Shown here: one piece after another, positions 1 to 8,466 of the stretch | Layout of the letters: every line of letters begins with the position of its first letter | How positions within the stretch are numbered: the first letter of the stretch is position 1 | From: Ghiorsea sp. | Lineage (GTDB): Bacteria > Pseudomonadota > Zetaproteobacteria > Mariprofundales > Mariprofundaceae | Reading direction: 5' to 3' | Assembly: GCA_030950765.1 (NCBI GenBank) | Contig: JAUZQX010000075.1 | Coordinates: 1-15,369, forward strand | DNA: 15,369 nucleotides | Translations under genes and position numbers: made by a program | Notes under the pieces: model-generated | What the model saw: the letters and a program-made list of their open reading frames with translations, nothing else | What the model was told of the DNA's origin: nothing | Database searches by the model: none

Positions 1-2145
1 AATACCTATGGTGATTTGGAAGCTATTTTAAGCCATGCCCATGAAATCAAACAAAACAAACGCAGGGAAAATTTGATTGAATTTGCTGATGATGCACGGT
101 TGTCGTATGAGCTTGTGGCATTGGATGAACAAACGCCATTACCATTAACACTTGATGATTTAAAAGTGCAAAAGCCCAACAGTGAAGCTTTAGCGAAAGT
201 GTTTGCTGAGTTGGAGTTTAAACGTTTAACCGCTGAGTTTTTGGATGGTGATGCGGTGGTGACAGCTTCTGTCGTTGCATCGGCTGATGATGAGAGCAAT
301 GAAGTCGAAGAAGTGTTTGCTGAGCAAAAACCACTAGTCACATATATTGTGGATGATGAAGCCAAATTGGCAGACTTGTTAGGTGTTTTAAATGCTGCCG
401 ACTTGATAGCTGTGGATACGGAGACCACATCGTTAAACATTCATGATGCTGATTTGGTGGGTTTATCTTTTTCTGTGAAGGCTGGGGAAGGTTATTATGT
501 GCCTGTTGCGCATCGTGGCATGGATTTATTGAGTGAAGTACCCAAGCAGTTGGACAAAGAAAGTGTGCTTTCGGCTTTGAAACCCATCTTGGAGGATAAA
601 AATAAAGCCAAATGTTTACAGAACAATAAATATGACAGGCAAATTTTGCGCAATGAAGGTATTGCACTTCAAGGTGTGAAGTACGACACCATGTTGATGG
701 CGTATGTACTTGAAGCTGGGCAAGCTGTAAGCATGGATAAACTTGCGCTCAAATATTTAGGGCATGAATGTGTTTCTTTTGAATCCATTGCGGGCAAAGG
801 CGTTAAGCAAATCACGTTTGATTTGATTGGTATTGAAGAAGCGGCGAAATATGCGGCAGAAGATGCGGAAGTAACACTTCGACTTTGTCATACATTTCAA
901 GACAAGTTGGGCGAACATATCAAACGCCATGATAATATTGAACTCCCCTTATCGTTTGTGCTTGCGGATATGGAGTGGGATGGTGCATACATTGATGTGG
1001 CACAATTACACACGCTTTCAACCAAGTTTGGTGAGCGTATTGATGCGTTACAGACCAAGATTTTTGCAGCAGCAGGACAGGAATTTAATATCCAATCACC
1101 CAAGCAGCTGGGTGTATTGTTGTTTGAAACTTTAGGCATTGAAGGCGGCAAAAAAACCAAGTCTGGGCAATGGGCAACAGGACAAGAAGTGTTGGAAAAA
1201 TTGGCTGCTGAACACGAAGTGCCACGCTTGATTTTAGAAGTGCGTAGCTTATCCAAGCTAAAATCGACATATACCGATGCTTTGCAGAAGATGATTAATA
1301 AAAAAACAGGGCGTGTTCACACTTCATACAACCAAGCGGTGACCACCACAGGTCGTTTGTCTTCAACCAACCCCAACCTACAAAATATACCGATTCGCAG
1401 TGAAGAAGGGCGCGAAATTCGTAAAGCCTTTGTAGCAGAAGAAGGGAACCAACTGATTGCGGCGGATTATTCGCAAATTGAATTGCGTTTGATGGCGCAC
1501 TTTTCAGGCGATGCCAATTTAAAACAAGCCTTTGCTGATGGTTTGGATATTCATGCGGCGACTGCGGCATCTGTGAACCAAATCCCGTTGCAAGAAGTCA
1601 GTGGCGAGCAAAGAAGGCAAGCCAAAGCAGTCAACTTCGGCATTTTGTATGGTATGAGTGCATTTGGACTGGCAAAACAGTTGGGTGTGAGCCGAGGCGA
1701 TGCCAAGGCATTTATCGAAGCTTATTTTGCCCAATACCCCACCGTGCAAACCTTTATGGATGAAACACTGGAAAGGGCGCGACAGCAGGGTTATGTGGAA
1801 ACAGTGTTGGGGCACAGGGTGCAAGTGTCTGATATTAACAGCAGCAATGGTATGCAAAAAGCCTATGCCGAGCGCACTGCGATCAATGCTCCACTGCAAG
1901 GTTCGGCGGCTGATATTATCAAGGTTGCCATGGTCAATTTACAACCACGTTTGCTTCGCGAGTTTCCACAAGCACGATTGATTATGCAAGTGCATGATGA
2001 ACTGATTGTGGAATGTGCCGACTCCGATGTAGACCGAGTATCAGCGTTGCTCAAAGAAGTGATGGAAGCAGCAGTTGTGCTTGATGTACCCCTGATTGCA
2101 GATATTGGCATTGGTACTAGCTGGTTTGAATCGCATCAACTATAA
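1..2145 (+). CDS. polA: DNA polymerase I, C-terminal part (left-truncated)
   Basis: DNA polymerase I fills gaps during excision repair and replaces Okazaki primers. The reading frame is open from base 1, so 714 residues are visible; the family usually has about 900, so most of the 5' nuclease domain lies outside the window. The 3'-5' exonuclease domain starts near visible residue 130 and keeps the DTET motif (D139, E141), the NNKYDRQIL motif and the YAAEDAEVTL motif, so proofreading should be active. The polymerase domain keeps motif A AADYSQIELRL (catalytic D489), the finger helix RRQAKAVNFGILYG and motif C MQVHDELIVE (catalytic D666). An internal TTG at 16 is in frame but is not the start, because homologous sequence continues upstream. 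The stop is followed 37 bp later by the first hybrid kinase. Identification is secure. Confidence 0.97.
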   Translation, partial: NTYGDLEAILSHAHEIKQNKRRENLIEFADDARLSYELVALDEQTPLPLTLDDLKVQKPNSEALAKVFAELEFKRLTAEFLDGDAVVTASVVASADDESNEVEEVFAEQKPLVTYIVDDEAKLADLLGVLNAADLIAVDTETTSLNIHDADLVGLSFSVKAGEGYYVPVAHRGMDLLSEVPKQLDKESVLSALKPILEDKNKAKCLQNNKYDRQILRNEGIALQGVKYDTMLMAYVLEAGQAVSMDKLALKYLGHECVSFESIAGKGVKQITFDLIGIEEAAKYAAEDAEVTLRLCHTFQDKLGEHIKRHDNIELPLSFVLADMEWDGAYIDVAQLHTLSTKFGERIDALQTKIFAAAGQEFNIQSPKQLGVLLFETLGIEGGKKTKSGQWATGQEVLEKLAAEHEVPRLILEVRSLSKLKSTYTDALQKMINKKTGRVHTSYNQAVTTTGRLSSTNPNLQNIPIRSEEGREIRKAFVAEEGNQLIAADYSQIELRLMAHFSGDANLKQAFADGLDIHAATAASVNQIPLQEVSGEQRRQAKAVNFGILYGMSAFGLAKQLGVSRGDAKAFIEAYFAQYPTVQTFMDETLERARQQGYVETVLGHRVQVSDINSSNGMQKAYAERTAINAPLQGSAADIIKVAMVNLQPRLLREFPQARLIMQVHDELIVECADSDVDRVSALLKEVMEAAVVLDVPLIADIGIGTSWFESHQL

Positions 2146-2182
2146 TGAAATAGTTGATTGATTTTTAAGACACAGAGGCATT

Positions 2183-4060
2183 ATGAATTTACTTTCCATC
2201 CTTGGGGAACACCTCAGACATGGACATAAAGAACAAGTATATCACCGTACATTAACCCATGTAATGCTAGGGTTTGCCACGGTCATTTTGGGTATCTTCT
2301 TTTTTGTGCATATTTTTTTAGGGCAGTATGTCATGGCAGCTATTCAAGGTGTTTTGTCTATTGTATACGCGTTTGCACTCTTTGATTTCTTCAAGGTGGC
2401 GAATCAACGGTTTAAAGAAATAGCTGTAGTAACAGGAACATGTATTCTTTTTTGGTTTTTTCTTATCGATGGTGGTATTGCTAAGACTGCTATTTACTGG
2501 ATTCCTTTTTTCCCGTTTATGATATTTGCAGTTGCAGGTATTTACCGTGGTTTGTGGTGGATTTCCTTGTTTTTGTTTGGTGTGATTGTTATCAAGGTCT
2601 TTGACTATATGGATAAGCTGTATACGCCTTATACAGCCGAAGAAACAATTATTTTTTTCGTGGCTTTTGTGTTTTATGTGATTGTTGGTTTGGTGTTTGA
2701 AGCTTTGCGGAGTTCGCAGCAAAATGAACTGGAAGGTAAAAATGAGAGTTTATTAGAAGTGCGTGAAAAACTAAGTCATACACTGAGTCATTTAGAGCAA
2801 GAAATTGAAAAAAGAATGGTTGAACTTAAAGAAAGCAACCGACAACTTGCACAAGAGATAGAAAGTCATAAATCCACCAATCAGGACTTGAGAGAAACAG
2901 AACAAAAGTTTTTCCAAGCACAAAAAATGGAAGCATTGGGCACATTGGTTGGTGGGTTGGCACATGACTTTAGTAATGTTATGTCAGGCATTAGTGCGAA
3001 TTTATTTTTTATTCAGCGAGAAATTAAAGGCAATGCATTGGTGCAGGATAAACTCGATGATGTAGAGAAACTTGTATTTCATGCTTCAGAGATGAGCAAA
3101 CAGCTTTTAACATTTGCACGCAAAGATGAGGTGGAAAAGAAACACTTTGATATGGGTTCTTTTATCAATGAGGCATTAAAATTAGGTGTGATATCCTTGT
3201 CTTCAAGAATTAAGATAGAAAAGGATTTGACGCAATTACCATTGCCTATTTCTGGTAGCGCAACCCAGTTACAGCAAGTTTTTTTAAACCTGTTAAATAA
3301 TGCAAAAGATGCTCTTTCTACGACACAAGAACCGCAAATTAGGGTAACACTTAAAACACTGGAGGAAGCAAAACACTTGCGTACGAATCATCCTAGCTTG
3401 GAAGGGCGGTGGTTGTATTTATGTTTTCAAGATAATGGTGAGGGTATATCTCAACAAAATCTCGTGCATATTTTTGAACCCTTTTTTACCACCAAAGAAC
3501 AAGGTAAGGGTACAGGGTTAGGCTTGGCGATGTGTTATGGCGCAATTAAATCGCATGGGGGTATGATTGAAGTAGAAAGTAATCCTCACCAAGGCACATC
3601 TTTTCATGTATATTTACCATTAGAAACGAATGAAAAAGAAAAACAGAAACATGATGTTCATTATAAAAGCTTAATCGGTAACGGGGAAACAATCCTGATT
3701 GTTGATGATGATAAAGCCCTTAGGCTTGCACACCAAAGTGCGCTGGAAAACTTAAATTATAAAATTCTTTTGGCAGAAGATGGTCTTGAAGCGATTAAAA
3801 TATACGCACAAAAAAAAGCACAAATTGATTTGGTGATGATGGATAGTATGATGCCTAAAATGGATGGTGTGAAAGCAACTAAGCATATTTTAATGATGGA
3901 TAAACAAGCCAAAATATTTTTTGCCACAGCTTATGAAAAGAATGGCACAACAGGGCGTTGGTTAACCCAAGATGCAAAAGAACTTGATTCGATACGCCGC
4001 TTACAAAAGCCTTTCACCATTGAGCAGTTATGCCAAGTCATTCGTGAGGAGTTGATGTAA
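2183..4060 (+). CDS. Membrane-bound hybrid histidine kinase HK1 (multi-TM sensor, HisKA, HATPase, receiver)
   Basis: A 625-residue hybrid sensor kinase that would autophosphorylate on His and pass phosphate to its own receiver. Residues about 22-175 form a hydrophobic region with roughly six membrane segments and short loops, so the signal is probably sensed in or near the inner membrane. A charged coiled coil follows (about 180-245). The HisKA box is LVGGLAHDFSN with phospho-acceptor H261. The HATPase domain shows the N box LNLLNNAKDAL, the G1 box DNGEGI and the G2 box GTGLGLAM. The C-terminal receiver (about 502-625) has VDDD, phospho-acceptor D554 in MMDSMMPKMDG, and K609 in LQKPF, so it looks functional. 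There is no PAS domain. The ATG at 2183 has a GAGG-type site upstream. The input signal and output partner are unknown; no DNA-binding regulator lies beside it. It resembles the kinase at 5120 in its HisKA region. Confidence 0.92.
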   Translation: MNLLSILGEHLRHGHKEQVYHRTLTHVMLGFATVILGIFFFVHIFLGQYVMAAIQGVLSIVYAFALFDFFKVANQRFKEIAVVTGTCILFWFFLIDGGIAKTAIYWIPFFPFMIFAVAGIYRGLWWISLFLFGVIVIKVFDYMDKLYTPYTAEETIIFFVAFVFYVIVGLVFEALRSSQQNELEGKNESLLEVREKLSHTLSHLEQEIEKRMVELKESNRQLAQEIESHKSTNQDLRETEQKFFQAQKMEALGTLVGGLAHDFSNVMSGISANLFFIQREIKGNALVQDKLDDVEKLVFHASEMSKQLLTFARKDEVEKKHFDMGSFINEALKLGVISLSSRIKIEKDLTQLPLPISGSATQLQQVFLNLLNNAKDALSTTQEPQIRVTLKTLEEAKHLRTNHPSLEGRWLYLCFQDNGEGISQQNLVHIFEPFFTTKEQGKGTGLGLAMCYGAIKSHGGMIEVESNPHQGTSFHVYLPLETNEKEKQKHDVHYKSLIGNGETILIVDDDKALRLAHQSALENLNYKILLAEDGLEAIKIYAQKKAQIDLVMMDSMMPKMDGVKATKHILMMDKQAKIFFATAYEKNGTTGRWLTQDAKELDSIRRLQKPFTIEQLCQVIREELM

Positions 4061-4157
4061 ACATCGATTTTCTTGACGTAGCATGTGTTTGCTTCATTGT
4101 TTCGCCGAAGGGGTTGGATTAAAGATGATTGTGATTACGTTCAGCTAGGGAGGGCGA

Positions 4158-5123
4158 ATGAAACATTTTGCATACGCGAAGTTTTTTGCTTTTATGTCAT
4201 TGTTTTTGTTCACCGCTTGTACGGTTGAACCTCCTGAGTTATTGAAAGTAGGCGTAAACCAATGGCCAGGTTATGAACCTGTTGTTTTAGCGAGAGACTT
4301 AGGTTACTTGCCGCAAAAGCAGGTGAAGCTGGTTGAACTGCCCTCAAATACCGAGTCTATCGCCTTGCTTCGCGCGGGGCGTTTGGATGCCGCGGCATTA
4401 ACCTTGGATGAAGCACTCCATGTTATCAATTTAGGTACAGAACTGACGATTGTATTGGTATTTGATTTTTCAAATGGGGCAGATGTTTTGCTGGCTAACC
4501 CTACACTAAAAAATTTGGCAGATATCCGAGACCATAGGGTTGGGGTAGAGACGACAGGTGTTGGTGCACTGTTGTTTCATGCCGCTTTAAATCAGGCGAA
4601 GCTTGAAGGTGATGATGTTCAAGTGGTGTATTTGCCCGCTGACGAACAAGAGACAGCATATACAAGTGGTCAAGTTGATGCGGTGGTCACTTTTGAACCG
4701 ATTAAAAGTAGACTTGAGCAACATGGGGCACATGTTTTATTTGATAGCAGTGAGGTTCCTGATTTAATTGTTGATGTGTTGGCGGTGCGTACGGATCAAT
4801 TGGAGAAACAAAGAGAGAATATTTTTCAATTGGTGCAAGCTTATGCTAAGGCGCGTTCATATATGACACAATATGCGAAAAAAAGTTTGCAGTTGATGGC
4901 ACCGCGTTTACAAATGACATCCCATGACTTACAGCAAACATATCAAGGCTTAGTTTTACCCAGTTTATCAGAAAATATTGCATACTTTTCAGGATCACCA
5001 TCCAAATTTGAGCGTCATGTGCATAAGGTTTATGATTTTATGAAACATGAAAATATGTTGCATAGGGAAATGTCGTTTGCTCATATTCAAGATAAATCTT
5101 TTGTGATGCGTGTGAACTTATGA
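4158..5123 (+). CDS. Periplasmic solute-binding lipoprotein, SsuA/NrtA/THI5-like
   Basis: A 321-residue protein of the ABC-type nitrate/sulfonate/thiamine-precursor substrate-binding superfamily. The N-terminus is a lipoprotein signal: hydrophobic residues 9-20 lead to FTAC with C21 as the likely lipidated cysteine; Phe at -3 of the lipobox is acceptable but not ideal. The mature part begins with the family-like segment LKVGVNQWPGYEPVVLARDLGY, followed by the two-lobe pattern with VGVETTGVGALLF and DAVVTFEPIKSRL. The start has a strong Shine-Dalgarno (GGGAGG). The ligand cannot be read from the sequence. No permease or ATPase gene is near, and the stop overlaps the start of the next hybrid kinase (ATGA). 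The inferred role is therefore ligand presentation to that kinase rather than transport, by analogy with LuxP-LuxQ or TorT-TorS. An orphan transporter component is the alternative. Confidence 0.85.
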   Translation: MKHFAYAKFFAFMSLFLFTACTVEPPELLKVGVNQWPGYEPVVLARDLGYLPQKQVKLVELPSNTESIALLRAGRLDAAALTLDEALHVINLGTELTIVLVFDFSNGADVLLANPTLKNLADIRDHRVGVETTGVGALLFHAALNQAKLEGDDVQVVYLPADEQETAYTSGQVDAVVTFEPIKSRLEQHGAHVLFDSSEVPDLIVDVLAVRTDQLEKQRENIFQLVQAYAKARSYMTQYAKKSLQLMAPRLQMTSHDLQQTYQGLVLPSLSENIAYFSGSPSKFERHVHKVYDFMKHENMLHREMSFAHIQDKSFVMRVNL

Positions 5124-7420
5124 TGTTGCAAAGGTTTAGTTTAGGGCAGGTTGTTTCCTTTTTATTTATTTTGCTGGTTTTTCCTGTGGGGTGGTTTGTC
5201 ATTTCATCTTTATATGTCGGTGCACAACAGCAACTCGCAGAGGTGAATCAGCGTTTGTTTCAAGAGCAGGTTTCCAATCTGTCTTTAGAGGTTGTGCGAG
5301 ATTTACGGCAAGACAATCTGAAATCAGCCCAGCGTTTTGTTGCGGTTGCGGCTGCCAGTGAAACATTAGTGCACCTTAGTGTAGTGGACAAGTCTGGGAA
5401 GATTATTAATTCAACGCGGTATGCATGGCTGGGTAAGCAAGCAAAAGATGTGATTCCTGATTTCAAACATTTAAGTTTCAGTCAAGCTTTGGAAAATCAT
5501 AAGGTATTATCTTATCTCGATACAGAAAATGCGGAAGGTTATATTTATTACCCGATTGATATGTCAGCATCTTTTCAAAGAAAAAATCTTGGGCAAGGTT
5601 TGATGATTGGTAAATTTACCTTTCAAAAACAAGCTGTGATGCTGAAGCAAAAACAACAGCAACAACTGATTTACTTTGCTGCTGTGCTTGCGTTGATTGC
5701 CTTATTGTTTTTTGTCTTTCTAAGAAAGCTCGTTACGCAACCATTGGCTGCCAGCATGCGTTTTATTCGAGATATTGAGCAAGGTAAACCTGAAGCGACA
5801 TTAGAAGTGCTAGGTACAAAAGAGATTGTTCATTTGGCTGCGTCATTATCATCCATGTATGCAGCATTGCGTAGTTCACAATCTAACTTGAAACAAACGA
5901 ATATTTTGTTAAGTAATATTTTAGAATCGGTGCCTGACCTTGTGTTTTTAAAAGATACCAAGGGTGTGTACCTTGGTTGTAATCATGCGTTTTGTATTTT
6001 GGTAGGTAAAGATTCGGAAGCTGATGTGGTGGGGTGTACTGATTTTGACTTTTTTGAATCGGCGCAAGCCAGACAGTTTATTGAGCACGATAAACGTATA
6101 TTTACACAAGCTGAGAGTTTAAGGAGTGAGACTTGGGTGGCTTATCCTGATGGTCGTAAAGGGCTGTTTGATACCCTAAAGTCACCCTATCGTAATGCAC
6201 AAGGGGAATTGCTTGGTTTGATTGGTATTTCACGTGATGTTACGGATGTCAAAGATTTAGAAGCACAATTTCATCAAGCACAAAAAATGGAAGCGATTGG
6301 TACTTTGGTCGGCGGTATAGCCCATGATTTTAATAATATTTTAGCTGCGATGACTGGTAATATGTATTTGGCAAAAAGGAGTATGTTGCAGGGGGATGTC
6401 ACTGCCGCTGTTGCGAAAGTTGAGCGAATTGAAGGGTTAAGTGATAAAGCAGCTACCATGATTGCACAACTATTAAGCTTTTCACGCAAAGGTGTGGTGC
6501 AAAAGGAAGCGCTTTCCATGCAGGCATTTGTGCAAGAGTCTTTGCAATTGGCGAAAGTAACAATTCCTGAGAATATTGATGTGAAACATGACATTGAAAA
6601 TGAACCGATGATGGTTTACGCAGATTCTAGCCAGCTACAGCAGGTGTTGATGAACTTGTTAAACAATGCCCGAGATGCAGTGGAAGATATGCCTGAACCA
6701 ATCATTTCTGTATCACTTCACACCTATACACCAAGTGAAAACTTTAAGCAAAAACATGGGTTTGCTGATGTTGATAGATTGGTTCATTTGTGCGTACAAG
6801 ACAATGGTTATGGCATTGCTGAAGAAGACGTGAAACATATTTTTGATCCGTTTTTTACAACCAAAGAAGTTGATAAGGGCACGGGGCTGGGTTTGTCTAT
6901 GGTGTATGGTGCAATCCTGAGTCACCATGGTGTTGTTGAGGTAGAAAGCAAACAAGGTGAAGGGGCAGCTTTTCATGTGTATTTGCCTATCATCAAATCC
7001 AGTAAAGATAAAAAGCGTACACAGCCGAAAATGGAAATGACTGCGGCCAATGGCGAAGTTATTTTATTGGCTGATGATGAAGTTGAGGTGCGCCAAGCTG
7101 CAGCCGAGGTGTTGGAAACAATGGGTTATAAGGTTTTTCAAGCCTGTGATGGTGAGCAAGCGTTGGCTATATTTAAAGAGCATTACAAGGATATTGCGTT
7201 GGTCATGGTTGATGTTGTGATGCCTAAATTGGGTGGTATTCAGCTTGTGCAAGCTTTGCGGGCTATAAAAGCTCAAGTACCTGTAATTTTGATGACGGGT
7301 TATGATAAAAATAATGTGCTAAAATCAGGCGGCATACCCACACAAAGTCAAATATTAACCAAACCTATAGATTTTGATGTTTTACACGCTACCATTTATC
7401 AACTATTACATAAGGCTTAG
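5120..7420 (+). CDS. Hybrid histidine kinase HK2 (periplasmic sensor, HAMP, PAS, HisKA, HATPase, receiver)
   Basis: A 766-residue inner-membrane hybrid kinase. TM1 is at about residues 9-30, a periplasmic domain of about 150 residues follows, and TM2 is at about 184-203. Then come a HAMP-like linker and a PAS domain (about 260-378, beginning ILESVPDLVFLKD). The HisKA box is LVGGIAHDFNN with phospho-acceptor H402. The HATPase domain has LMNLLNNARDAV, DNGYGI and GTGLGLSM. The C-terminal receiver (about 646-766) has ADDE, phospho-acceptor D698 in MVDVVMPKLGG, T in MTGY and K in LTKPI. All catalytic residues expected of a working hybrid kinase are present. The gene starts with two adjacent ATG codons (5120 and 5123); the first overlaps the stop of the solute-binding gene, so translation is probably coupled. 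The downstream Hpt or response regulator is not in the window. Confidence 0.93.
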   Translation: MMLQRFSLGQVVSFLFILLVFPVGWFVISSLYVGAQQQLAEVNQRLFQEQVSNLSLEVVRDLRQDNLKSAQRFVAVAAASETLVHLSVVDKSGKIINSTRYAWLGKQAKDVIPDFKHLSFSQALENHKVLSYLDTENAEGYIYYPIDMSASFQRKNLGQGLMIGKFTFQKQAVMLKQKQQQQLIYFAAVLALIALLFFVFLRKLVTQPLAASMRFIRDIEQGKPEATLEVLGTKEIVHLAASLSSMYAALRSSQSNLKQTNILLSNILESVPDLVFLKDTKGVYLGCNHAFCILVGKDSEADVVGCTDFDFFESAQARQFIEHDKRIFTQAESLRSETWVAYPDGRKGLFDTLKSPYRNAQGELLGLIGISRDVTDVKDLEAQFHQAQKMEAIGTLVGGIAHDFNNILAAMTGNMYLAKRSMLQGDVTAAVAKVERIEGLSDKAATMIAQLLSFSRKGVVQKEALSMQAFVQESLQLAKVTIPENIDVKHDIENEPMMVYADSSQLQQVLMNLLNNARDAVEDMPEPIISVSLHTYTPSENFKQKHGFADVDRLVHLCVQDNGYGIAEEDVKHIFDPFFTTKEVDKGTGLGLSMVYGAILSHHGVVEVESKQGEGAAFHVYLPIIKSSKDKKRTQPKMEMTAANGEVILLADDEVEVRQAAAEVLETMGYKVFQACDGEQALAIFKEHYKDIALVMVDVVMPKLGGIQLVQALRAIKAQVPVILMTGYDKNNVLKSGGIPTQSQILTKPIDFDVLHATIYQLLHKA

Positions 7421-7528
7421 GAATAGCGGTGGGCTTGCAGCTACGTTTCAGTTGAAGGTGTTTGTATAGTAAGTTTAAAGTTCAAATATGAAAGGCATGT
7501 AATAGGGTAATAAGTTTTGGGGTATAGA

Positions 7529-8386
7529 ATGAGAAAAATAGTTTTTCCAGCAGCAGGAATGGGTACGCGTTTCTTGCCCGCAACCAAGGCAACGCCTAAA
7601 GAAATGTTGACTGTGGTGGATAAACCCATGATTCAATATGGGGTTGAAGAGGCACTAGCTGCAGGTTTGAACGATATTATTATGATTACAGGGCGGGGTA
7701 AACATGCCATTGAAGACCATTTTGATGTTTCTGCAGAATTAGAAGCGAATCTCCACGCATCAGGTAAAGATGAATTGTACCGAGAAGTTTCTCGTGTGGC
7801 ACAGATGGCGACCATTGCCTATATCAGACAAAAGGTTGCCAAGGGTTTGGGGCATGCTGTGTTATGTGCGGAGCCTTGGGTGGGTGACGAAGTTTTTGGT
7901 GTATCCTTGGCGGATGAGCTGATGATTTCACAAGTGCCTGTGATGCAGCAGCTTCGTGAAGCGCATGAAAAGACGGGTTTTTCTGTGGTGGCTATGGCGC
8001 GTGTGCCTAAGGAAGAAGTATCGCGCTATGGTATCGCGCAAGTTGAATTGGAAGAAAATGGTTTGTACCGATTAAATGGTTTAGTCGAAAAACCTGCTGT
8101 TGAAGATGCGCCTTCAGACTTGGCTATGATTGGACGTTATGTGTTTACACCACGGCTGTTTGATTTCTTAAAGCAGGGTGAAGTGGGTGTGGGTGGTGAA
8201 TTGCAGCTCACCGATGCTATGGATGCTTTGGCAAAAGTTGAGCCTGTTTATGGCTTGGTGGTTGATGCGGAGCGTTTTGATGCGGGTAATCCTTTGGGTT
8301 TTCTTATTGCAAACTTGAGCTTGGGTTTAAGACATCCTAAGTACGGTCATTTGTTTAAGGACTACATTCATAGTTTAGATATTTAA
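7529..8386 (+). CDS. galU: UTP-glucose-1-phosphate uridylyltransferase
   Basis: Makes UDP-glucose from UTP and glucose-1-phosphate in the cytoplasm, a precursor for lipopolysaccharide, capsule and other glycans. The 285-residue product has the usual family length. The N-terminus has the nucleotide-binding signature FPAAGMGTRFLPATKATPKE followed by the substrate motif DKPMIQYGVEEAL. Further on are VEKP and the FDAGNPLGFL segment typical of bacterial GalU. The ATG at 7529 is preferred over an in-frame TTG at 7517, because it places the conserved KIVFPAAGMG near the N-terminus and has a GGGG Shine-Dalgarno six or so bases upstream. The 108-bp spacer after the kinase gene holds a TATAGT hexamer (7465-7470) without a good -35 partner, so the promoter is uncertain. 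Confidence 0.96.
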   Translation: MRKIVFPAAGMGTRFLPATKATPKEMLTVVDKPMIQYGVEEALAAGLNDIIMITGRGKHAIEDHFDVSAELEANLHASGKDELYREVSRVAQMATIAYIRQKVAKGLGHAVLCAEPWVGDEVFGVSLADELMISQVPVMQQLREAHEKTGFSVVAMARVPKEEVSRYGIAQVELEENGLYRLNGLVEKPAVEDAPSDLAMIGRYVFTPRLFDFLKQGEVGVGGELQLTDAMDALAKVEPVYGLVVDAERFDAGNPLGFLIANLSLGLRHPKYGHLFKDYIHSLDI

Positions 8387-8388
8387 GC

Positions 8389-8421
8389 CTGACTTAAATT
8401 GTCAGTGCGCTGACTGAATTT
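8389..8421 (+). repeat. Tandem imperfect direct repeat with alternating inverted pentamers between galU and tex
   Basis: Two 12-bp copies, CTGACTTAAATT (8389-8400) and CTGACTGAATTT (8410-8421), match at 10 of 12 positions and start 21 bp apart, about two helical turns. Between them GTCAG (8401-8405) is the reverse complement of the CTGAC in both copies, so two mutually exclusive hairpins can form. The right one is GTCAG-TGCG-CTGAC, extendable by AAATT/AATTT with a 2-nt bulge. A TTGTCA hexamer (8399-8404) overlaps the repeat and could be a -35 for tex, but no good -10 follows. No T tract follows, so a standard terminator is not supported. A regulator binding site or attenuator is the inference; the repeats themselves are directly visible. 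Confidence 0.5.
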
Positions 8422-8466
8422 CATGTTATCTTGCCCCCAAAATTGTAAAACAATGCTGGGACAAGT

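Noticed and set aside
2318..2722. 134-codon antisense open frame in HK1
   Set aside because: Mirrors the hydrophobic codons of HK1; composition rich in His/Asn/Lys with no domain and no ribosome site.
4073..4101. TTGACG hexamer as promoter for the solute-binding protein gene
   Set aside because: Good -35 match, but the hexamers 17-18 bp downstream (ATTGTT, TTGTTT) match the -10 consensus at only two positions.
7517..7528. TTG start four codons upstream for GalU
   Set aside because: The ATG at 7529 has the better placed GGGG ribosome site and matches GalU N-termini.
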